Source of the DNA: Arsukibacterium tuosuense
GTDB taxonomy: Bacteria; Pseudomonadota; Gammaproteobacteria; Steroidobacterales; GCA-2729495
DNA length: 64,000 bases
Direction: 5' to 3'
Assembly (NCBI GenBank): GCA_945872065.1
Contig: CAMBYH010000003.1
Location: forward strand, 1-64,000
A model generated the notes under the pieces. The model made no database searches. It saw only the letters and a program-made list of their open reading frames with translations, and was not told the origin of the DNA. Shown here one piece after another: positions 46,727 through 56,201 of this stretch. The first letter of the stretch is position 1. Each line of letters opens with the position of its first letter. Both the position numbers and the translations under genes were made by a program.

Positions 46727-47994
46727 GCGCAGGACCGACCGGCGTAGCGTCGACCGGTGGCGGTGGGCGGGGAGCCCGCTTCATCGACTGGATAGACGAG
46801 CGCTTTCCGCTCACGGCGATGATGAAAGAGCACGTCACCGAGTACTACGCCGCCAAGAGTCTCAATATCTGGTACGTGTTCGGGGTGCTGGCACTGGTGG
46901 TGCTGATTCTCCAGCTGGTAACCGGCATTTTTCTGACGATGAACTACAAGCCGTCCGCTGAAGATGCCTTTGCCTCCGTCGAGTACATCATGCGGGAGGT
47001 GGAGTGGGGCTGGCTGATCCGCTACATGCATTCCACCGGCGCATCCATGTTCTTTGTGGTGGTTTACCTCCACATGTTCCGCGGGCTGATGTACGGCTCC
47101 TACAAGGCGCCCCGCGAACTGCTCTGGGTTGTCGGCATGCTCATCTACCTGGCGCTGATGGCCGAGGCTTTCATGGGCTATCTGCTGCCCTGGGGCCAGA
47201 TGTCCTATTGGGGCGCCCAGGTTATCGTTTCCCTCTTCGGTGCTATTCCCGTCATCGGCGAGGGACTCGTTGAGTGGATTCGAGGTGACTACTTCATCTC
47301 CGACATCACACTAAACCGGTTCTTTGCGTTCCACGTGGTGGCTGTGCCACTGGCCCTGATCCTGCTCGTGGTCGTGCATATCCTCGCCCTGCACACCACG
47401 GGTTCCCTGAATCCCGACGGCATCGAGATCAAGGAAAAGAAGGGGCCGACGGGCATACCGCTGGACGGCATCGCCTTTCATCCCTTCCACACCTCCAAGG
47501 ACCTGGTGGTGATCATCGTGTTCGCGATCATCTTCGCGTCCGTGATGTTTTTCGCCCCGGAGATGGGTGGCTACTTTCTGGAACACGCGAACTTCGAGCC
47601 GGCTAACCTGCTGAAGACTCCGGAGCATATCGCGCCGGTCTGGTACTTCACGCCCTTCTACGCGATTCTTCGGGCAGTGCCGAGCAAGGGCTGGGGAGCA
47701 TTTCTTATGCTTGCCGCCATCGTCTTCCTGTTCCTGCTGCCCTGGCTCGACCGCTGCAAGGTCAAGTCCATCCGTTATCGTGGCTGGCAGTTCAAGGTGG
47801 CCCTTGCGGCTCTCGCCATCAGCTTCGTGGCTCTGGGTGTTCTGGGTCTGCAGCCCGCCACGCCGCTGGTCAATACCGGTGCGCGGATTTTCACGATCAT
47901 CTATTTCGCAGTTTTCCTTCTGATGCCGTTGTACACCGCACGGGAAAGGACCAAGCCGGTCCCCGAGCGCGTCGTTTACCACGGACACGAGTGA
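46723..47994 (+). CDS. petB: Ubiquinol-cytochrome c reductase, cytochrome b subunit
   Basis: Seen: 423 residues with eight or so membrane helices. RYMHSTGASMFFVVVYLHMF in the first half, GYLLPWGQMSYWGAQVI at the quinol site, FHVVAVPLALILLVVVHILAL with two haem-ligand histidines, and PEHIAPVWYFTPFYAILR (PEW-like PVWY) at the Qo site, quoted here in part, are all recognisable. Two b haems are expected. It starts inside the petA stop and is followed by petC after seven bases. Confidence 0.97.
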   Translation: MSAGPTGVASTGGGGRGARFIDWIDERFPLTAMMKEHVTEYYAAKSLNIWYVFGVLALVVLILQLVTGIFLTMNYKPSAEDAFASVEYIMREVEWGWLIRYMHSTGASMFFVVVYLHMFRGLMYGSYKAPRELLWVVGMLIYLALMAEAFMGYLLPWGQMSYWGAQVIVSLFGAIPVIGEGLVEWIRGDYFISDITLNRFFAFHVVAVPLALILLVVVHILALHTTGSLNPDGIEIKEKKGPTGIPLDGIAFHPFHTSKDLVVIIVFAIIFASVMFFAPEMGGYFLEHANFEPANLLKTPEHIAPVWYFTPFYAILRAVPSKGWGAFLMLAAIVFLFLLPWLDRCKVKSIRYRGWQFKVALAALAISFVALGVLGLQPATPLVNTGARIFTIIYFAVFLLMPLYTARERTKPVPERVVYHGHE

Positions 47995-48001
47995 GTTGGT
48001 C

Positions 48002-48778
48002 ATGAGCAGTCATATTCTTAGACAGCGTATGCGGTCCGGCCTTATCGCCCTTGCTGCTGTGCTGGCCGCAGCAGGCTCTCCGCCGGTGCTGGCCGCCGGC
48101 GCGGAAGCGGGCTTTCAGCAGCACGCCAACAATGACGTCTCCAACGTCGCCTCTTTGCAGAGGGGTGCCCGTAATTTCGTCAACTACTGCCAGGGCTGCC
48201 ACTCCGCCAAGTACGTGCGTTACAACCAGCTGGCCCGGGACCTCGGCATGACTGAGGAGCAGGTGATTAGCAACCTGATGTTCAGCGCGGCACGGCCTAC
48301 GGAGACGATGGCCATCGCCATGCGGCCGGCCGACGCGGAGCGGTGGTTTGGCATCACCCCGCCGGACCTCTCCCTGCTGGCCCGGTCCAAGGGGCCCGAC
48401 TACATCTACAACTTTCTGCGCTCGTTCTATGTGGACCCTGCCCGTCCCACTGGGGTGAACAACATCATGCTGCCGAACACTGCCATGCCCCACGTGCTGT
48501 GGGAGTTGCAGGGCATGCAGGCGGGCAAGTTCGAGGAAGAGAAGCACGATGGCGTCACTCACGTCGTGTTCCGGGAGTTCACGGAAGTGTCCCCAGGCAA
48601 GCTCAGTCCTGAGGCTTACGACGAGTTCGTGCGGGACACGGTCAATTTCCTGGACTACATCGCCGAGCCCATGAAACTCAAACGGCAGAGCCTGGGCATC
48701 CTGGTGATTGCGTTCCTGCTGGTCTTCGGCGTGTTTGCCTATCTCCTCAAGCAGGAGATCTGGAAGGACGTCAGGTAG
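48002..48778 (+). CDS. petC: Ubiquinol-cytochrome c reductase, cytochrome c1 subunit
   Basis: Seen: 258 residues from ATG 48002, with a signal peptide ending near VLAAGAE. The haem-c motif CQGCH is at 63-67, with a later Met in the AMRPAD region and PNTAMPHVLWELQG. One C-terminal membrane anchor (LGILVIAFLLVFGVFAYLL) follows. A TTG at 47996 would add only two residues. The next gene, sspA, begins directly after its stop, as in Pseudomonas. Confidence 0.95.
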   Translation: MSSHILRQRMRSGLIALAAVLAAAGSPPVLAAGAEAGFQQHANNDVSNVASLQRGARNFVNYCQGCHSAKYVRYNQLARDLGMTEEQVISNLMFSAARPTETMAIAMRPADAERWFGITPPDLSLLARSKGPDYIYNFLRSFYVDPARPTGVNNIMLPNTAMPHVLWELQGMQAGKFEEEKHDGVTHVVFREFTEVSPGKLSPEAYDEFVRDTVNFLDYIAEPMKLKRQSLGILVIAFLLVFGVFAYLLKQEIWKDVR

Positions 48779-49432
48779 GTGTCCGAGGAGTGGAATTCTT
48801 CGGCAGGCAGCTCCGGACGGCGGGCAGCCATGACCTTGTATTCCGATCCCACCTCCATAGACAGCCACCGTACGCGGATAGTGCTCGCCGAAAAGGGCAT
48901 CGTCATCGACATCATCAGCGTGGTGGATGGTGAGCTTCCCGAGGACCTGCTTGACCTCAATCCCTACCATTCCACACCGACGCTCCTGGACCGGGACCTG
49001 GTGCTCTACGACTCCCGCGTCATCATGGAGTACATCGACGAGCGCTTTCCCCACCCCCCCCTGATGCCCGTCGACCCCGTAAGCCGGGCCCAGGTGCGGC
49101 TGGCGCTCTATCGGGTCGAGAAGGACTGGTTCGAAATGGCCCACCAGTGCGCTACCGCAACGGATCGCAAGCAGACGGCCCAGACCCGCAAGGTTCTCCA
49201 GGAAAGCCTGCTTTCCAGCGCTGAGCTGTTTACCGTCAAGCGCTTTTTCCTCAGTGAGGACTTCTCGCTTGCCGACGCCAGTGTGGCGGCGCTGCTCTGG
49301 CGTCTGCCGTTGTATGGGGTCGAGCTTAATGGCAACGGTGCCCAGCCGATTCGCAAGTACATGGATGGCATGTTCGCCCGGCGTGCCTTCCGGGAAAGCC
49401 TGACTGAGGCCGAACTGGAGATGCGCCAGTAG
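48779..49432 (+). CDS. sspA: Stringent starvation protein A (glutathione-transferase-like)
   Basis: Seen: 217 residues from a GTG immediately after the petC stop; ATG 48830 (MTLYSDPTSID) is an alternative start. A thioredoxin-like N-terminal domain (RIVLAEKGIVID, NPYHSTPTLLDRDLVLYDSRVI in two parts) and a helical GST C-terminal domain are present. Known: SspA binds RNA polymerase and modulates stress transcription. sspB follows, the conserved pair. Confidence 0.92.
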   Translation: MSEEWNSSAGSSGRRAAMTLYSDPTSIDSHRTRIVLAEKGIVIDIISVVDGELPEDLLDLNPYHSTPTLLDRDLVLYDSRVIMEYIDERFPHPPLMPVDPVSRAQVRLALYRVEKDWFEMAHQCATATDRKQTAQTRKVLQESLLSSAELFTVKRFFLSEDFSLADASVAALLWRLPLYGVELNGNGAQPIRKYMDGMFARRAFRESLTEAELEMRQ

Positions 49433-49476
49433 TCACGCCGAAGCGGCCCTACCTCCTCCGGGCCCTGCACCAGTGG

Positions 49477-49829
49477 ATGACGGATAACGGCCAGACGCCG
49501 CATCTCGTCGTGGACGCGACCCAGCCGGGGGTTGCCGTTCCGGAACAGCACGTCCAGGACGGCCGCATCATCCTGAATGTGAGCTATTCAGCCACCAGTC
49601 GCCTGGAGCTCACCAACGACGAGATCAGTTTCGACGCCCGCTTTGGCGGCGTGCCGCGCACCGTGCGCGCGCCGCTTGCCGCGGTGCTTGGCATTTACGC
49701 CCGGGAGACGGGCGAGGGCCTGGTATTTCCCGTTGACGAGTACGCCCCGGCTGGCGCTGCACCCGCCCCGGAGCCACCGGCGGCGCCAACGACGCCACCG
49801 GCCGGGCGGCCGTCGCTCAAAATAGTGAA

Positions 49830-49833
<4 letters not shown>
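49477..49833 (+). CDS. sspB: ClpXP protease specificity-enhancing factor SspB
   Basis: Delivers ssrA-tagged proteins to ClpXP. Seen: 118 residues from ATG 49477, with HLVVDATQPGVAVP, ILNVSYSATSRLELTND and ISFDARFGGVPR, then a Pro/Ala linker and the ClpX-binding tail RPSLKIVK. Odd: the same frame upstream encodes TPKRPYLLRALHQW (from about 49435), which matches the conserved SspB N terminus, but no ATG, GTG or TTG lies before it. The codon at the expected start (49432) is GTC, and CTG 49465 is the only other candidate. The TAG stop is part of a REP and falls exactly at the family's normal C terminus. Confidence 0.92.
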
Positions 49834-50894
<1,061 letters not shown>

Positions 50895-50916
50895 CAGGGC
50901 GACCCGCCCCGAACGC

Positions 50917-52137
50917 TCAGGGACTGCTGGGTGGCGCTGGTGAGTCGGGCGGCAGCGGCAGCTGGTCCGGCAAGGACATCGGGCGCCCTCCCCGGATTTC
51001 CGCAAAGGTGAGCCGCCGGTGAACGCGTCCCGTCGCATCCGCGTAGAGCACGCCGGAAGCTCCGGGGATTTCGCCAAGAGCAAAGGGACCCGGCGACGGC
51101 TGGCTCAGGACTTCCGGCAGCAACTGGTAGGCGTCGTAACCCAGACCGTAAAGCCGGGACACGCTGAGCATGGCCCGGCCCCAGTGGCGCACCACGCCAT
51201 TCTTCACGAGTAACTGCCGGCCGTTCGGTGCAATGACCCATGGACTGTCCGGAAAAATCACGCCGTTAAGATCATCGTCGTCTCCGCCGCCGTCTTCCCA
51301 GATTGCAGAAGTGCTGTAGGTGGGGAGTCCGCCGGCGCCAAAGAACCTGAGCTGGGGCAGGATCTGTCTGCCGTTGCTGCGATTGGCCACCACCAGAATA
51401 AAGTCCACGTCCTGCCGCCGTCCCGGTGACAAACTGGGCTTTTCCGCAGGATTTGCTGCTGAACCCGCGGCGGCCGGCCCGGGTTCGGTCGTTAACAGAA
51501 GGCTGCGGATGGGTGCCGTAAAGTCTGGAGCTCCCGGAAGGTACGTCCGGGTGTCCACCACGACGCCGCCGCGCAGGGCGAACTCTGCAGAGAACGCCGC
51601 GAGCAACCGCTGGCCCCACTCGGTCGCTGGAATGAGCACAACCGCCCGCAGCTGCCTGAGGGCGACAGCCCGGGCCGCAATCTCCCGGGCCTCGTCTTCC
51701 GGCGCGAGGGCGAACTGCCACAGAACGCCATTGCCTGGATCGGTGTCGGCCAGATTATTGAGCGCAAGAACTGCCATTTGCCCTGGCAGGGGTCCGGCGC
51801 TGGCGCCCACCAGCGGCGCCAGGGCGACGACAGACTCCTTGAGCAGCGGTCCAACCAGCACCTTGGCCCCCGCATTCAGGGCCTGGGCGTGGGCCTCTGC
51901 GGCGCTCACCCGGGCTTCGTCGATGATCAGGGTGTTGAACCGCCTGCTCTCGGGCACCTCAAGGCTGGCGGCTATGAACCCGTCTCGGATCGCCGTGCCC
52001 AGCGACTCCTGCCGGCCGGATAACGGCACGACCAGGGCCACGAGAGGCGCACCGGCAGCAGCCGGCTGCGCCGCCGGGGCGGTGGTGGGTTGCAGGGGCT
52101 GGCCTGCTGCTCCGACAATGAACCCCATGAGTGACAT
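50917..52137 (-). CDS. LpoA-like penicillin-binding-protein activator, short form
   Basis: Seen: about 406 residues from ATG 52137 (or ATG 52128). The product starts MSLMGFIVGAAGQPLQP, with no lipobox and no convincing signal peptide. It goes straight into the periplasmic-binding-protein-like domain (ALVVPLSGRQESLGTAIRDG, GPLLKESVVALAPL, LALNNLADTD, DVDFILVVAN). Known: LpoA activates PBP1a from the outer membrane and has an N-terminal TPR domain before this one. Odd: that domain is absent and the 5' end overlaps the divergent rsmI start. Inferred: a truncated or re-started gene. The yraN order supports the family call. Confidence 0.75.
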   Translation of the reverse strand: MSLMGFIVGAAGQPLQPTTAPAAQPAAAGAPLVALVVPLSGRQESLGTAIRDGFIAASLEVPESRRFNTLIIDEARVSAAEAHAQALNAGAKVLVGPLLKESVVALAPLVGASAGPLPGQMAVLALNNLADTDPGNGVLWQFALAPEDEAREIAARAVALRQLRAVVLIPATEWGQRLLAAFSAEFALRGGVVVDTRTYLPGAPDFTAPIRSLLLTTEPGPAAAGSAANPAEKPSLSPGRRQDVDFILVVANRSNGRQILPQLRFFGAGGLPTYSTSAIWEDGGGDDDDLNGVIFPDSPWVIAPNGRQLLVKNGVVRHWGRAMLSVSRLYGLGYDAYQLLPEVLSQPSPGPFALGEIPGASGVLYADATGRVHRRLTFAEIRGGRPMSLPDQLPLPPDSPAPPSSP

Positions 52138-53047
52138 TGCCAGCAGCGAGTCTCCGGCCGGCGACAAGGCCGACCGGCGCGGTGGTCGTGCTGGCGCACC
52201 GTTGCGGCCGGGCACGCTGTATGTCGTGGCAACGCCGATTGGCAACATGGGAGACCTGAGTCCGCGTGCGCGCGAGGTTCTTGGTAGCGTCGCACTCGTC
52301 GCCGCCGAGGATACCCGGCACACCGGGCAATTGCTAACCCACGCCGGCATCACCGCCCGCCTGGTGTCCCTCCACGAACACAATGAGGCAGGCCGGGTGG
52401 ACGAGATCCTTGCGCGCCTGCGTGCCGGCGATACCGTGGCGCTGGTTACCGATGCGGGCACGCCACTCATCAGCGACCCCGGCTACCGACTGCTCGCGGC
52501 CCTGCGGGCAGCCAGTCTGCCCGTCAGCCCGGTGCCGGGCCCCTGCGCCGCCATTGCTGCCCTGTCGGTAGCGGGCTTGCCGACCGACCGGTTCTACTTC
52601 GAGGGCTTTCTTCCGGCACGTTCCGCCGCGCGCACTGCCCGGCTGCAGGAGCTGGCCCCGCGGGGGGAAACCCTGGTCTTCTATGAGTCCACCAATCGGC
52701 TGGGGGACACCCTGACCGACGCCATCGCCGTCTTCGGCCCGGAGCGGCCTGCCGCGGTTGGCCGGGAGCTGACCAAGCTCCACGAGACTGTCTACCGGGG
52801 CAGTCTGGCCGAGGTTCGGGCTGCGGTCCTTGCCGACCCGGGCGGGGATCGCGGGGAGTGCACCTGGCTGCTGGCGGGCAGCGGTGCGGAAAAGACGACG
52901 GACGAGGCCGAACTGGCCCGCGTGGTCGGCATCCTGGCAGCGGAACTGCCGGCATCCCAGGCCGCCAGCCTCGCTGCGCGGTTGACCGGGGCTTCCCGGA
53001 AGGCGGCCTATCGCCTGGCCAGTGGCCAGGCTCCCGCCGAGGACTGA
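52127..53047 (+). CDS. rsmI: 16S rRNA (cytidine1402-2'-O)-methyltransferase
   Basis: Seen: 306 residues from ATG 52127. GTLYVVATPIGNMGDLSPRA, AAEDTRHTG, SLHEHNE, VTDAGTPLISDPGYRL and VPGPCAAIAALSVAGLPTD, quoted in parts, are textbook family segments. The first 24 residues are poorly conserved, so TTG 52202 is a possible start that would remove the overlap with lpoA. It methylates C1402 in helix 44 with SAM. Divergent from lpoA-like, as in E. coli. Confidence 0.94.
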   Translation: MSDIASSESPAGDKADRRGGRAGAPLRPGTLYVVATPIGNMGDLSPRAREVLGSVALVAAEDTRHTGQLLTHAGITARLVSLHEHNEAGRVDEILARLRAGDTVALVTDAGTPLISDPGYRLLAALRAASLPVSPVPGPCAAIAALSVAGLPTDRFYFEGFLPARSAARTARLQELAPRGETLVFYESTNRLGDTLTDAIAVFGPERPAAVGRELTKLHETVYRGSLAEVRAAVLADPGGDRGECTWLLAGSGAEKTTDEAELARVVGILAAELPASQAASLAARLTGASRKAAYRLASGQAPAED

Positions 53048-53052
53048 GCGCG

Positions 53053-53739
53053 CTAGCGAATCAGGCCGTCGCTGGACAACTCGGCAGCGATCGCCGGGGC
53101 GATTTCCGCGATGGCCATTTCGCGGGATGACAGGTTCTTGGCTTTGGTGACCAGGGTGTAGACGATTGTGGCGTCATCAGCCTTGAACAGCCGCGTTGAA
53201 AGCCGGGCCGTGCCGGTGATCGAGAAGACAGACGGCGCCGTCACAAACTCGCCATAAACCACCGGCACACCGTAGGCGCCAAATAAGCCGTAGTCATAGC
53301 CGAAGTCCGTGGCTTTGTAGTAGCCACCGCCCCGCGCATCGGCGGAGCCCCCTTCCTTGGCCTTCTGTGTGGACCCGACCAGGGTGGTCGCGAGCACTGC
53401 GTCCGCGCCGAGGGCGGCGACAGCACCCTCCACAGCCTCCCGGGTGAGTGGCTCCTTGGTGTTCAACACCGAGCAGCTCATGGTGGCCTTCACCGTTGCG
53501 CTCCGCAGGACCGCAGCCAGCGCCTGCTCGAAGGCACAGCGGCCGTTGACGTCCGGACTCACGCCCACCACGAGGATGTTGGAGTAGCCCCCGGCCCGCG
53601 TCGTACCCTGGTTGAAGGAGCCGTCGACAACGACCGACCTGGAGCAGCCACTCAGTAGCCCGGCCGCCAGCAGGGCAATGACCCACCCCGGCAAGGCGCC
53701 TGGCGCTGGGGCGATACGGGTGGTGGCGGGGCTGGGCAC
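53053..53739 (-). CDS. Putative outer-membrane lipoprotein of unknown function
   Basis: Not recognised. Seen: 228 residues from a GTG at 53739, preceded by AGGAG. The signal peptide (PGWVIALLAAGLLSGCSRS) has a clear lipobox, LSGC, with Cys32. A mixed region follows with ILVVGVSPD, VAALGADAVLATTLVG, a Gly/Tyr-rich patch (ARGGGYYKATDFGYDYG) and the end AIAAELSSDGLIR. The layout recalls small envelope lipoproteins that report organic-solvent or stress effects, but no function can be supported. The gene converges on rsmI with five bases between and is divergent from rnpB. Confidence 0.75.
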   Translation of the reverse strand: MPSPATTRIAPAPGALPGWVIALLAAGLLSGCSRSVVVDGSFNQGTTRAGGYSNILVVGVSPDVNGRCAFEQALAAVLRSATVKATMSCSVLNTKEPLTREAVEGAVAALGADAVLATTLVGSTQKAKEGGSADARGGGYYKATDFGYDYGLFGAYGVPVVYGEFVTAPSVFSITGTARLSTRLFKADDATIVYTLVTKAKNLSSREMAIAEIAPAIAAELSSDGLIR

Positions 53740-53832
53740 GAGGGACTCCTGTTGTGGTCGGTTAGCGCGGCAGAGTACCCGGTGTTTCGGCTCATTGCTA
53801 ACGGGCAACCGAGTCGTGGTACCGTGCCCCGG

Positions 53833-54204
53833 CGAGTCGGCCAGGCAATCGCTCGCGTGCTTGCACGCGGGAGGAAAGTCCGGGCTCCGGCGGGCAGGGT
53901 GCCAGGTAACGCCTGGGAGGCGCGAGCCTACGGAAAGTGCCACAGAAAATAACCGCCTAAGGAACCGGGGTCATTCCCGGATCCCGGTAAGGGTGAAAAG
54001 GTGCGGTAAGAGCGCACCGCGCGGGTGGCAACACATCGCGGCACGGTAAACCCCACCCGGAGCAAGACCAAATAGGGAAGCAGCGTTCCGCAAGGAGCGC
54101 ACCGTCGCCCCGCGGGCTTCCGGGTAGGTCGCTTGAGGTCGTTGGTGACAACGATCCCAGAGGAATGATTGCCCTCGACAGAACCCGGCTTATCGGCCGA
54201 CTCG
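53833..54204 (+). ncRNA. rnpB: RNase P RNA, bacterial class A
   Basis: Catalytic RNA that matures tRNA 5' ends. Seen: the closing helix CGAGTCGGCC (53833-53842) with GGCCGACTCG (54195-54204), the conserved GAGGAAAGTCCGGGCTCC near 53871-53888, ACAGAAAATAACCGCC near 53943, GGTAAGGGTGAAAAGGTGCG near 53985-54004, ACGGTAAACCCCACCCGG and GAGCAAGACCAAATAGG near 54042-54076, and GACAGAACCCGGCTTATC at the end. A TTTTT run at 54206-54210 fits termination. A promoter such as TTGCTA (53795) with TACCGT (53820) is likely. Confidence 0.97.
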
Positions 54205-54238
54205 CTTTTTATGTATGTGTTCCCTGTGCTGGTTGATG

Positions 54239-55339
54239 TCAGCTCTCCCCCTGGCGAAACCCCAGCGCCAGCCAACCAGTAGCCGGCGCGGCGTCGCCGC
54301 TCTCCACCAGCCCGTGGGTGCCGACCCCAAGCAGGCGGACGGGGCGCGAGGCGGCGTCGGTCCGGCCGAGGAGCAGGAGCGCACGCCGGGTCAGCGCGGC
54401 CGCGTCACACTGGAGCGTGTCATCCGTATGGCTACGGGTGACGGTGGCAAAGTCGGCGTAGCGCACCTTGATAGTCACGGTGCGTGCCCGGAGTTCCTTC
54501 CCCTCCAGTGACGCCGCCACCCGGGCGGCGAGCCGCTCAAGTTCGACATGCATTGCCGTGACCTCCCGCAGGTCCTCGGCATAGGTCGTTTCTGCGGAAA
54601 CAGATTTCCAGGGCCGGTCGGGAGTGACCTCCCGGGGGTCGTCGCCCTGGGCAAGCCGGCGCAGCCAGTCTGCGAGGCTGCCCACGGCTTCCGCGAGGAG
54701 CACCGGGTCGGCAGTCCGGACGTCCACCAGTCGCTCGATGCCGATGCCCCGCAGCTTCTTCGCGGTGACCGGACCCACGCCCCACAGGGCCTCCACCGGG
54801 AGCTTCTGCAGGAAGGCCTCAACCCGGCCGGGCGCGACCACCGTCAGACCGTCGGGCTTCTGCCACCCGGAGGCGATCTTGGCCAGGAACTTGTTCGGGG
54901 CGACGCCGGCCGAGGCGGTGAGGGACAGTTCAGCGCGGATCCGGCGCTTCAGTTCCTTCGCCACCTCGGTGGCCAGTGGCTCACCCCAGAGGTTATCGGT
55001 GACGTCCAGATAGGCCTCATCCAGGGACAGCGGCTCGACCAGGGGAGTGGCGGACCTGAGGATGGCCATGACCCGCTGGGAGGCCTCCCGGTAACGGGGG
55101 AAATCGGGCCGGACGATGACGAGATCCGGGCATTGCCGTAGCGCCCGGGCCATGGGCATGGCCGAGCGCACGCCGAAAGCCCGGGCTTCGTAGCTTGCTG
55201 CGGCCACCACGCCGCGGCTCTGGGGCGAGCCCCCGACCGCCACCGGACGGCCCCGGAGGCGGGGGTCGTCCCGCTGTTCCACGGACGTGTAGAACGCGTC
55301 CATGTCCAGATGAATGATGCGGCGCTGGCCCCCGGGCAT
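54239..55339 (-). CDS. dinB: DNA polymerase IV
   Basis: Y-family translesion polymerase. Seen: 366 residues from ATG 55339 (a longer frame to 55369 is possible). IIHLDMDAFYTSVEQRDDP has Asp12 and Asp14; SYEARAFGVRSAM and EPLSLDEAYLDV with Asp107 and Glu108 complete the active site. The helix-hairpin-helix and little-finger domains follow. No LexA-type SOS box was identified upstream. The C terminus lacks an obvious beta-clamp tail. Confidence 0.95.
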   Translation of the reverse strand: MPGGQRRIIHLDMDAFYTSVEQRDDPRLRGRPVAVGGSPQSRGVVAAASYEARAFGVRSAMPMARALRQCPDLVIVRPDFPRYREASQRVMAILRSATPLVEPLSLDEAYLDVTDNLWGEPLATEVAKELKRRIRAELSLTASAGVAPNKFLAKIASGWQKPDGLTVVAPGRVEAFLQKLPVEALWGVGPVTAKKLRGIGIERLVDVRTADPVLLAEAVGSLADWLRRLAQGDDPREVTPDRPWKSVSAETTYAEDLREVTAMHVELERLAARVAASLEGKELRARTVTIKVRYADFATVTRSHTDDTLQCDAAALTRRALLLLGRTDAASRPVRLLGVGTHGLVESGDAAPATGWLALGFRQGES

Positions 55340-55577
55340 GCCCCGAACGATACCGAAGGGTCGGGTCACCAGCCCGGGTTTGCGCGACTGCCTCGCGGGA
55401 GATCGGCAAGGCTGGTCAAGACGCTATCCAAGGGGTCGGAGAGTGCACTGCACCCGGGCTTGAGAAAGCTGATCTAAGCCGATGATTTACCGCCCGTGTT
55501 GTCCCGCCAGGGACCGGGTCGTGAAACGTCTCCCACACCTAAGCGCCTGTCCCCCCAACTTTTTTCCAACCGTTGTG

Positions 55578-55606
55578 TTGACGCTCGCACGGGTGAAACA
55601 TATAGT
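55578..55606 (+). promoter_or_regulatory. Promoter of the mraZ-dcw cluster
   Basis: TTGACG at 55578-55583, a 17-base spacer and TATAGT at 55601-55606 form a good sigma-70 site. Transcription should begin near 55613, in front of the MraZ-type repeats. Confidence 0.7.
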
Positions 55607-55615
55607 GTCGCGAAG

Positions 55616-55640
55616 TGGTGTTGAGTGGGAGATCGTGGGC
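55616..55640 (+). promoter_or_regulatory. MraZ operator repeats
   Basis: TGGTG, TGGGA and TGGGC occur at 55616, 55626 and 55636, each followed by five bases. This is the ten-base period of TGGGN repeats bound by MraZ; the first copy is degenerate. The site overlaps the start of transcription, so MraZ probably represses its own operon. Confidence 0.65.
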
Positions 55641-55650
55641 CGAAAGGCCC
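55637..55650 (+). other. GNRA-capped leader hairpin before mraZ
   Basis: GGGCC (55637-55641) and GGCCC (55646-55650) close a GAAA tetraloop in the 5' leader. It ends nine bases before the mraZ ATG, where no purine-rich ribosome site is present, only TAAAAAACC. Confidence 0.6.
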
Positions 55651-55659
55651 TAAAAAACC

Positions 55660-56115
55660 ATGTTTCGGGGGGCAACCCAGATCACCCTGGACGCCAAGGG
55701 GCGGCTCGCCATTCCCGTGCGCTACCGGGACCGGCTGGCTACCCGTTGCAGCGGCCAGCTGATCTGCACCGTGGACCAGGATCACTGCCTGCTCCTGTAC
55801 CCGCTGCCCGACTGGGAAGAGATAGAGCGCAAGTTGATGCGCCTCTCGAGTTTTAACCAGAGCACCCGGCGTCTCCAGCGGCTGATGGTGGGCTATGCCA
55901 GCGAGCTGGAGCTGGACGGCAGTGGTCGCGTACTGCTTCCCCGGGAGCTGCGGGAATTCGCCGCTCTCGAACGGGACGTGATGCTGATCGGGCAGGGCAA
56001 CAAGTTTGAGTTATGGGCTGAGCAGCGCTGGAACGAGCGCCGCGACAGCTGGCTGGACGGCGAGGGCGGCGGCGGATTGGGACTGCCTGCTGAACTCGAA
56101 TCGCTGTCGCTGTAG
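55660..56115 (+). CDS. mraZ: Transcriptional regulator MraZ
   Basis: First gene of the division and cell wall cluster. Seen: 151 residues with two AbrB-like repeats: [17 protein letters not shown] near the N terminus and [18 protein letters not shown] in the second half. The [14 protein letters not shown] segment is typical. Known: MraZ forms a ring and represses the cluster by binding TGGGN repeats, and such repeats are seen directly upstream. The C-terminal tail ([17 protein letters not shown]) is Gly-rich. The stop codon lies within a strong hairpin. Confidence 0.95.
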   Translation: MFRGATQITLDAKGRLAIPVRYRDRLATRCSGQLICTVDQDHCLLLYPLPDWEEIERKLMRLSSFNQSTRRLQRLMVGYASELELDGSGRVLLPRELREFAALERDVMLIGQGNKFELWAEQRWNERRDSWLDGEGGGGLGLPAELESLSL

Positions 56116-56136
56116 GGCTTAAGGCCCGACAGCGAC
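56106..56136 (+). other. Stem-loop at the end of mraZ
   Basis: GTCGCTGT (56106-56113) pairs with ACAGCGAC (56129-56136), and GGGC with GCCC inside, separated by one mismatched A/G. It overlaps the mraZ TAG and has no T-run. It may limit read-through or protect the mRNA. The TGTAGGGC head faintly resembles the REP family. Confidence 0.55.
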
Positions 56137-56201
56137 GACACGGGGCACTACGCCGAATACGTCAATAAACGCGTCCTCTATGAAAGGCGCGGGGTGCTGG
56201 G

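Larger units (their letters stand above)
55340..55659 (+). promoter_or_regulatory. Intergenic region between dinB and mraZ
   Basis: A 320-base stretch between divergent genes. Its right part holds the mraZ promoter and operator listed separately. The left part (55340-55577) shows no gene or RNA that I can recognise. A C-run followed by a T-run at about 55552-55565 is the only marked base-composition feature. Confidence 0.5.

Noticed and set aside
53928-54275. Minus-strand open frames over the rnpB region
   Set aside because: The region is a clear RNase P RNA with its conserved sequence blocks and closing helix.
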